DNA from: Streptomyces guryensis
GTDB lineage: Bacteria > Actinomycetota > Actinomycetes > Streptomycetales > Streptomycetaceae
NCBI RefSeq assembly: GCF_021261325.1
Contig: NZ_JAJSBI010000021.1
Coordinates: forward strand, 119,427-183,426
Direction of reading: 5' to 3'
DNA: 64,000 nt
Part shown: positions 58,146 through 64,000 of the stretch, piece after piece
Numbering within the stretch: the stretch's first letter is position 1
Layout: every line of letters starts with the position of its first letter
Notes under the pieces: generated by a model
Told to the model about the DNA's origin: nothing
The model's database searches: none
What the model saw: the letters and a program-made list of their open reading frames with translations, nothing else
Translations under genes and position numbers: made by a program

Positions 58146-59360
58146 TTGTCTGGGACTCGTATTGTCATCGCCGGCGGCGGTCTTGCCGGGCTGACGCTGG
58201 CCCACTACCTGAACCGGCACGGCCTGGACGTGGCCGTCTACGAGCGTGACACCTCCATCGGCGCCCGTGAGGCGGGCTACCGGATTCACATCAACTCCAC
58301 CGGTACCTCCGCCCTGCACGCCGCCCTGGAGCCGCAGCTGTGGGAGCTGTTCCTCGCGACCTCCGGCATGCCGAACGACGACATGCTGCTGTTCGACGAG
58401 CAGCTCAACCTCCGCCCCGGTCGCGACAGGTCCGCCACCGAAGGCACGGGGGTGCCCACCGACATCCCGGAGCACCTGGTGGTGTGCCGCTCGACGCTGC
58501 GCCGGATCCTCTATCTCGGCCTGGAGAAGGCCGTGCACTTCGGTGCGAAGGTCACCGGATACCGCTCCAACCCCGACGGCACCGTCACCGTGCTCCTGGA
58601 CAACGGCGAGAGTGTCGAGGCCGACGTACTGATCGCCGCGGACGGCGTCAACTCCAGCGTGCGGGCCCAGAGGCTGCCGCAGGTGAAGGTCGTCGACCTG
58701 GCCGCTCGGCACATCGCCGCGAAGGTCCCGATCACCGAGGAGACCAAGGCCAAGCTGCCGCAGCAGCTGTTCAACACCTTCTCGCTGGCCTACGCCGCCG
58801 ACTGGACCGGGCTCACCCTCGGCCCACTCGAGCGCAGCAACCCCGGCTCCCCGCTGGTCAAGGAACAGGACCCGGACTTCCAGAACGAAGCCACCAAGAA
58901 CTATGCGCTGAGCATTTTCAACTCCGTAGAGAGCCTCATGATGCCCGACGCCGAGCTGTTCACCGCCACCCCGGAGCAGCTGAAGGCGTACGCGCTGGAA
59001 CGTGTGGCCTCCTGGCACCCGGCCCTGGTAGAGACGGTACGACTGTGGGACACCGCCACGGTGCAGGCGCTGACCTTGCGCAGCTGTGTGCCCGTCAGTG
59101 CCTGGGAGCCCTCGAACGTCACCGTGGTGGGCGACGCGATCCATACCATGAGCCCGGCCCTGGGCATCGGCGCCAACACCGCGCTGCGCGACGCACACGT
59201 TCTCGGAGGCGAACTGCTCGCCGCCGCGCAGGGTGAGAAGGACGTCGTGGACGGCATCGGCGCCTACGAAGAGGCCATGCGGGACTACGGGTACAAGGCT
59301 CTTCGGATGTCCGCGGCGGTGGGCGAGAAGGTGATCGGCCACCTGCCGCTGCCCGAGTAG
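58146..59360 (+). CDS. FAD-dependent aromatic monooxygenase (class A)
   Basis: A 404-residue flavoprotein hydroxylase. The dinucleotide-binding start IVIAGGGLAGLTLAHYLNRHG, the DG motif region LIAADGVNSSVRAQR and the second FAD motif VTVVGDAIHTMSPALGIGAN are all present. It hydroxylates an aromatic ring or a similar substrate with NAD(P)H and oxygen. The TTG at 58146 has GGGAG seven bases away and begins exactly at the Rossmann strand; the in-frame upstream stretch is not conserved-looking. Confidence 0.87.
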   Translation: MSGTRIVIAGGGLAGLTLAHYLNRHGLDVAVYERDTSIGAREAGYRIHINSTGTSALHAALEPQLWELFLATSGMPNDDMLLFDEQLNLRPGRDRSATEGTGVPTDIPEHLVVCRSTLRRILYLGLEKAVHFGAKVTGYRSNPDGTVTVLLDNGESVEADVLIAADGVNSSVRAQRLPQVKVVDLAARHIAAKVPITEETKAKLPQQLFNTFSLAYAADWTGLTLGPLERSNPGSPLVKEQDPDFQNEATKNYALSIFNSVESLMMPDAELFTATPEQLKAYALERVASWHPALVETVRLWDTATVQALTLRSCVPVSAWEPSNVTVVGDAIHTMSPALGIGANTALRDAHVLGGELLAAAQGEKDVVDGIGAYEEAMRDYGYKALRMSAAVGEKVIGHLPLPE

Positions 59361-60296
59361 GCAGCTCCCCCGCGGCCACGCTCAGCACGCGGGCACGCGC
59401 GAGGCCGGCGATCATCGGTGCCGGAGCCCTCAGCGAATGCTGGGTCTCGGCACCGATGAGGTCCAGGCCGGGAAGAGGCCAAAATCTCAGCAGGGTTGTC
59501 GGTGGCAGAGGGGCTGCTACCTGCCGAGAGGTGCCGCCTGCGTCGGCAGTTCGCGAATGCCGGCATGGCGGCCGTCGAGTTGTCGGCGCAAGTGCCGGTT
59601 CTCGGTCCCGGCTTGGTGCAGGGTTCCGCCGAGGACTTCGTCGTCTTCCCGGGGCGGCGAAGTTCCTCGACATCCGTTGCGCGGAGTTCTTTGGGTTTCC
59701 GGAATTGCAGACGAAGTCATCTCTCGTCGTGTGGGTGTTTCTCCGCGGGGGCGGACATTTTCGCAGAACGCGTGTTTCAGGTCCGTGTGGCGAGTGAAAG
59801 CGGTACGAAGGCACTTCGGCTTCCTCTACCGGGGCGACGATGGTCAGTGCTTTGTACGAGTGCTGTGAGCGTCCGGCGAGGATGCGGTTCATGGCATCCC
59901 GGTTCCGGGCCGCGGTTGAGGGGGAGGCGGCGAAGACGGCACCCTGAGTTCCTTGGCGAGCAGCTTCAGCGGCGGCGGTCGTGGAGGTTGGAGTAGGTGC
60001 AGCTAACGTCCGGTATCCGTCGAGCCGGCCTGGTCCAGTCCGCCTCGGCCATCATGCCGGAGAGTATGTGGCGCAGGATGACGCGGCATTCGGCAGACAA
60101 GATGGACATGCCGAACTCCTGGCGGTCGGCTTCGAGGATGCAGGCGGGGCTGGGCAAGGTGTGCTGGATGCCGGCTGAGCAGACGAAGTCGAGGGCCGGA
60201 ATGGGCCTGCCCCTGGCGGGGCAGGCCGCGAGGACGATCAGCTGACCTGGGTGGAGTCCCGAGCGTGCTGGCCGGCTTGCGGGACGGCCAGCAAGT
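59361..60296. other. 0.9-kb gene-free stretch
   Basis: No gene that I can support. A minus-strand frame near 59520-59720 (TLHQAGTENRHLRRQLDGRH) recalls the coiled tail of transposon-associated proteins but is short and isolated. GC content drops in patches, as in former mobile DNA. Confidence 0.4.
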
Positions 60297-60665
60297 TCAC
60301 CGCAGACTCGGTCCGGCTCCCGCCTGATCGCAGAGGGCTTCAGCGCGGGCGGTCGCCGGTATTCGTATACGAGAATTTGGGAAAACAATTCTGCGTTTGA
60401 CAGCGTCACCCATTCGCGCTCGAACAATTTCGATATCTTGCCGCTCGACCACAGATCCGTCGCCCACGTCAAGCGCAAGAACAATCACATCAGGGAGCGT
60501 GCCCATCACCGAGGGCCGAGGTGTTACGGTCCATTCGACCTCGAGACGGGAATACGCCTCCCATCTACCTCTATCGGCAATCGGGTAGCAGAGCTCGACC
60601 CCGCGCCCGCGTGTGATGCCCAGCCCACTGTCTGCAATCTCCCGGAACTCAAATCGATGTTCCAC
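60297..60665 (-). CDS. hypothetical protein of atypical composition
   Basis: A 122-codon frame starting at GTG 60665 with mixed third positions (many A- and T-ending codons), unlike its neighbours. The peptide has alternating hydrophobic strands (RLEVEWTVTPRPSVMGTLPD, VIVLALDVGDGSVVERQDIE) and looks protein-like. No family is recognised. The ribosome site is weak (AAAGG very close to the start), so it could also be a chance frame. It is divergent from the MFS gene. If real, it is probably foreign. Confidence 0.35.
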   Translation of the reverse strand: MEHRFEFREIADSGLGITRGRGVELCYPIADRGRWEAYSRLEVEWTVTPRPSVMGTLPDVIVLALDVGDGSVVERQDIEIVRARMGDAVKRRIVFPNSRIRIPATARAEALCDQAGAGPSLR

Positions 60666-60724
60666 ATCCCTTTCTCGTTCTCATGAATTACCACGCCTCC
60701 CGACCATCCTTGAGGAGTTCTCCG

Positions 60725-62257
60725 TTGTCTGCCGACAGTACGATCACCACTCCCGCTCAGGCGGGTGCCGATGCGACTGGGGCCGCCCCGGGCAACCGGC
60801 ACCTCGGCATCGCGCTCTTCGTGATCGCCGCGGCCCAGCTGATGATGGTCCTCGACAACACCATCACCAACATCGCCTTGCCCTCCATCCAGACCGACCT
60901 CGGCGTCTCCGACGCGAATCTGGCCTGGATCGTCAACTCCTACGCCCTCGCCTTCGGCGGCCTGCTCCTGCTCGGAGGCAAGGCCGGCGACCTGTTCGGA
61001 CGACTGCGGATGTTTCAGGTCGGCATCCTCATATTCACCCTCGCCTCCCTGATGGGCGGACTCGCCCCGAACGAAGGGCTGTTGCTCGGCGCCCGGGTGA
61101 TGCAGGGTGTCGGCGCCGCGATCGCCGCTCCCAGCGCGCTGGCTCTCATCACCACCACTTTCCCGGTGGGCAGGTCACGCAACACGGCCATGGGCGTGTA
61201 CGCGGCCATGGGCGGCGTCGGCGCCACGGTCGGAATGCTGCTGGGCGGCACGTTGACCGAAACTCTCAGCTGGCGATGGGTGTTCTTCATCAACATCCCC
61301 ATCGGCCTGGCCGTCCTCGCCGGAACGAAGTCTCTGGTCGAGGCCGAACGCCACCCCGGCCGCCTGGACATCCCCGGCGCGATCACGGGCACGGGTGGGC
61401 TGATCACCCTCGTCTACGCCATCACCCGAGGCGGCGAACACGGTTGGACGAACGGCCTGACACTGATCTCCTTCGCGGCGTCCGCCGTGCTGCTGAGCGC
61501 GTTCCTGGTCCTGCAGTACCGCGTATCGGACCCGATGATGCCGCTGCGCATGTTCAAGGACCGTAACCGCAGCGGTAGTTACGCCACGATGTTGCTGATC
61601 GGCTCGAGCATGTTCGCCACGTTCTACTTCCTGACGCTGTACATGCAGCTGGTCCTTGGCTACAGCGCGATCCAAACCGGCTTCGCCTATCTGCCCTTCA
61701 GCATCGGCATGTCCGCTGCCGCGGGCGTCAGCTCCAAGCTGGTCACCCACTTCGCACCGCGGCTGATCGCCGCACTGGGCCTGACGATCGGGGCGGCAGG
61801 CATGTTCTGGTTCTCCACCCTGGGGACCGACTCCTCGTACGCGGGTCATCTGGTGCCCGCGATGTTCGTCACGGCCACAGGACTGGGGGCGGCCTTCGTC
61901 CCGCTGACGGTGACTTCGGTCAGCGGCGTGGACCACCTGGACACAGGCGTCGCGTCAGCGCTTCTGAACACGGCCCAGCAGATCGGCGGCGCGCTCGGTC
62001 TCGCCGTTCTGTCGACGATCTCCACGTCTGCAGCCGACGACAAGCTGCCCGAGGCGGCCTCCAGCCTCTACCGGGGACTCGCCGCCAAGGACTTCGGTCT
62101 GGTCTCGAAGGCCAGTGAGGCACTGACGCACGGCTACACCGTGGCCTTCGTCGGCGCGGGCGCCATATTTCTGGTCGGCGCAGTGGTCACAACCCTGGCC
62201 GTGAACGCCGGCAAGCAGCAGCAGACGGAAGGCGCCGCGCCCGCCCACATGGGCTGA
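60725..62257 (+). CDS. MFS transporter, DHA2 family (14 spans, EmrB/QacA type)
   Basis: A 510-residue drug:proton antiporter. The N-terminal motif VLDNTITNIALPSIQTDLG, motif A GGKAGDLFGRLRMF, and motif C-like GGVGATVGMLLGGTLTE are clear, with about 14 hydrophobic spans. I prefer the TTG at 60725, which has GAGGAG seven bases upstream, over the ATG at 60683. The following HxlR gene may regulate it. It would export a toxic aromatic or an antibiotic. Confidence 0.9.
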   Translation: MSADSTITTPAQAGADATGAAPGNRHLGIALFVIAAAQLMMVLDNTITNIALPSIQTDLGVSDANLAWIVNSYALAFGGLLLLGGKAGDLFGRLRMFQVGILIFTLASLMGGLAPNEGLLLGARVMQGVGAAIAAPSALALITTTFPVGRSRNTAMGVYAAMGGVGATVGMLLGGTLTETLSWRWVFFINIPIGLAVLAGTKSLVEAERHPGRLDIPGAITGTGGLITLVYAITRGGEHGWTNGLTLISFAASAVLLSAFLVLQYRVSDPMMPLRMFKDRNRSGSYATMLLIGSSMFATFYFLTLYMQLVLGYSAIQTGFAYLPFSIGMSAAAGVSSKLVTHFAPRLIAALGLTIGAAGMFWFSTLGTDSSYAGHLVPAMFVTATGLGAAFVPLTVTSVSGVDHLDTGVASALLNTAQQIGGALGLAVLSTISTSAADDKLPEAASSLYRGLAAKDFGLVSKASEALTHGYTVAFVGAGAIFLVGAVVTTLAVNAGKQQQTEGAAPAHMG

Positions 62258-62353
62258 CCTCGCAGAGAGCGAACTCACCCCTGCGCGGGGAAGACATTCC
62301 CAGCTGTGCGGCCAGGTTGGTCCAACGAACATCAAACGGCCAGAACGATGTGC

Positions 62354-62386
62354 GGCGCCTGGCATCGCGCTGTGATGCCAGGCGCC
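62354..62386. promoter_or_regulatory. perfect 13-base inverted repeat upstream of the HxlR gene
   Basis: GGCGCCTGGCATC and GATGCCAGGCGCC are exact complements separated by seven bases, ending 21 bases before the HxlR start. It may be the operator of HxlR, or a hairpin ending the MFS transcript. No T-tract follows, which favours an operator. Confidence 0.55.
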
Positions 62387-62407
62387 CACAGAGAAGGAAC
62401 AGCCATC

Positions 62408-62788
62408 ATGAACACCCCGCGCTGCGCTCAGCGGGAGCACCGGTCCGACGCCCAGCGGCTGCCCGCATCCCTTCTGGCCGCTGACCGAGCCTTCGCCCTG
62501 CTGGGCAGACGCTGGAACGGCCTGATCATCGCGGCCTTGGCCAAAGGCCCGGCCGACTTCGCCCAGGTTCGCGATCGAATCCCTGGCATCGGCGACCGCA
62601 TGCTCGCCGAACGCCTGCGGGAACTAACCACGGTTGACCTCGTGACCCGAACTGTCCCGCGCGACCCGTCCTCGCGAACCCTCTACGCACTCTCACCGCA
62701 CGGCAACGCCTTCCTCATTCCCCTCGCTGCCGTGATCGTGTGGGCGGAGGACCACCTCCCCGCGGCCGACGCACCAGCGTCGGACTGA
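62408..62788 (+). CDS. HxlR family transcriptional regulator
   Basis: A 126-residue winged-helix regulator with the HxlR core FALLGRRWNGLIIAALAKGP, IPGIGDRMLAERLRELTTVD and LVTRTV...YALSPHG. The canonical N-terminal Cys is at residue 6 (MNTPRCAQRE), so redox or aldehyde sensing as in other HxlR proteins is possible. AAGGAA precedes the ATG. It probably controls the MFS gene upstream. Confidence 0.87.
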   Translation: MNTPRCAQREHRSDAQRLPASLLAADRAFALLGRRWNGLIIAALAKGPADFAQVRDRIPGIGDRMLAERLRELTTVDLVTRTVPRDPSSRTLYALSPHGNAFLIPLAAVIVWAEDHLPAADAPASD

Positions 62789-62994
62789 CCGCCGTACCAG
62801 ATCGTCGAGTTCCGTTCCCGCGCAGGTGCAGGCCGCAGCGGTTCCGGGAGCGACGACAGTGCTACATCCACAGCCGCCCGGTGCCGACGCTCGATCGCGT
62901 TGCACGTGCCATTGACCTGGCTCTCGCTCTGTCCACGAACGCGTACAGGAAAACCGGTCGGCCGCAAAATCACCACCGAAAGGGAAATCCCGCC

Positions 62995-63573
62995 ATGCGC
63001 AAGGCGACACTGCTTTCCCGCACTCTCCTCGCTTTGACCCTCTCGACGATGGTCGGCTGTGCCGACAACGCGTCGGAGCCGGCTCCTGCCGCGAGCGCCG
63101 GGTCGGCGACACGTAGCCCCGGCGCGGCGCGTACCGATAGCGGCACCGGTTCGCACGCCGCCGGTTCGACGAGCGATCCGGACTCAACCTCAGCCGCTGC
63201 CACCGGCGGTGCCACGTCACTCACCATCAGCAGCAGTTACAGCAGGCGGGCCACCGACTGCACAGGGCACGACGTCGTCATCGAAGGCCAGGCGAACACC
63301 ATCGGGCTCACCGGAACGTGTGGAACGGTCATCATCGGCGGCCGGTTCAACACCGTCACCGTGGAGGCGGCCGACAACCTCAGGATCACTGGCAACTCCA
63401 GCACGGTGATCGCGCAGACCGTGGGCGCCATCCGGTTGGACGGCGCCGTCTTCGACACGGTGCGCTGGGTCAACGGGACCGACGGCAAGGAGCCCACCGT
63501 CTCCGGTAACGGCAGGGCCTGCACCGTGGCCAAGATCAGCGGACAGGAGTACGAGAACCGCATCAGGCCCTGA
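62995..63573 (+). CDS. DUF3060-type lipoprotein
   Basis: A 192-residue exported lipoprotein: signal with lipobox MVGC, Cys 22, then a Ser/Thr/Ala/Gly-rich linker of about 60 residues and a small beta-helix-like domain (DCTGHDVVIEGQANTIGLTG, CGTVIIGGRFNTVTVEAADN), as in DUF3060 proteins. Three Cys residues in the domain may make one disulfide. The function is unknown. GAAAGGGAAA precedes the start. Confidence 0.75.
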   Translation: MRKATLLSRTLLALTLSTMVGCADNASEPAPAASAGSATRSPGAARTDSGTGSHAAGSTSDPDSTSAAATGGATSLTISSSYSRRATDCTGHDVVIEGQANTIGLTGTCGTVIIGGRFNTVTVEAADNLRITGNSSTVIAQTVGAIRLDGAVFDTVRWVNGTDGKEPTVSGNGRACTVAKISGQEYENRIRP

Positions 63574-63797
63574 CATGGTCAGGGCACACGGCCGACGGGC
63601 CGCGGCGCATACTCGACGAAGTCCGCCGCGGCCATCAGCGCTCTGGCCGAACCGGTCGGCCGAGGCATCGGTTCGGCATCTGAATGTGATCGGGAAGGTT
63701 CCGGATGGCTGACAAGGATTAGGGTCTGAACGGAAAATCTCCCTGCACCAGGGCGGGCTGCGCCCTTCGTTGGCCTGGGGTTGGACGGGGTTGCTGG

Positions 63798-63885
63798 TCA
63801 GGCTGCTGGCGTGAGGGTGACGTCGTGGCCGAGGGCCTTGAGCTGGCGAACCAGGTCGCGGGTCCGGCGGGTGGGGTTGAGGGGC
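63798..63885 (-). mobile_element. transposase C-terminal remnant
   Basis: The minus-strand frame LNPTRRTRDLVRQLKALG then HDVTLTPAA ends in TGA at 63798. It resembles the end of Streptomyces transposases, but the family is not certain. Only about 30 codons remain before the frame meets the IS3-type sequence. Confidence 0.45.
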
Positions 63886-63920
63886 CTCGCGTTTTCCGGA
63901 CAGGCTTTTGACCGTTTGTT

Positions 63921-64000
63921 TCACGCGGCGATTCGCAACTTCTCGTACTCGGCGTGGACTTCGCACGGAGGGCGGTAACCCACGGCAGAGTGGAGGCGTT
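63921..64000 (-). mobile_element. IS3-family transposase (OrfB), C-terminal end, cut by window edge
   Basis: The minus strand reads RLHSAVGYRPPCEVHAEYEK then LRIAA and stops at 63921. RLHSALGYxxP is the standard end of the IS3-type integrase core. The rest lies beyond base 64000. Confidence 0.7.

Overview
The window is chromosomal DNA from a high-GC actinomycete, almost certainly a Streptomyces. Codons end mostly in G or C, GTG and TTG starts are frequent, and exported proteins carry Tat or lipoprotein signals. Operons overlap by 1-8 bases, and broken insertion sequences and pseudogenes mark an accessory region. No rRNA, tRNA or CRISPR array was seen.

Left part (1-12.5 kb) is a plant-polysaccharide utilisation locus. 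It holds a partial beta-helix hydrolase, a GH51 arabinofuranosidase, a sugar ABC importer (binding protein plus two permeases, no ATPase), a GH42 beta-galactosidase, a GH78 rhamnosidase with a translationally coupled esterase, and a TetR regulator. Repeated AACCGGTT operators flank the GH51/ABC divergent promoters, and a perfect palindrome lies in front of tetR. From 12.5 to 20 kb the DNA is decayed: SDR, F420-type oxidoreductase, enoyl-CoA hydratase and CoA-transferase remnants, the C-terminal half of a ribosome-inactivating protein cut by an IS630 remnant, and a broken sugar-binding protein. Three intact genes flank or sit in it: a beta-helix membrane protein, a tannase-like esterase and a LacI regulator.

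Centre (20-41.3 kb) is the most interesting part: a tetrahydrofolate-linked O-demethylation module. Reading leftwards on the minus strand are folP, a LigM-type demethylase, metF, purU, folD, pabB and lacI. LigM-type enzymes move a methyl group from methoxy-aromatics to THF; MetF, FolD and PurU can oxidise methyl-THF to formate and return THF; FolP and PabB add to the folate pool. Two more LigM paralogues lie at 36.9 and 40 kb, the former divergent from a MarR gene and downstream of a ribose-type ABC importer. Six near-palindromic LacI operators (consensus CTAAATCGATTTAG) lie in front of lacI, the demethylase, folP and a LysR gene, suggesting one regulon. A secreted GH59/ricin-lectin galactosidase sits between the folate operon and the importer.

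Right part (38.7-59.4 kb) is an aromatic catabolic block framed by two paralogous LysR regulators. It has an LDH2-type 2-hydroxyacid dehydrogenase, a ThDP decarboxylase, two aldehyde dehydrogenases, an amidohydrolase, an LhgO-type FAD oxidase, a two-domain extradiol dioxygenase, an FAH-family hydrolase, alpha/beta hydrolases, VOC, HbpS/GlcG-like and MetE-like proteins, a CMD-family protein, a cupin, a dienelactone hydrolase and an FAD monooxygenase. A TGCAA-N7-TTGCG box recurs at three of its promoters. My reading is a route from lignin-type methoxy-aromatics through side-chain oxidation and THF-dependent demethylation to ring cleavage. The substrates are inferred, not shown. The end (60-64 kb) holds an MFS exporter, an HxlR regulator, a DUF3060-type lipoprotein and two transposase tails.
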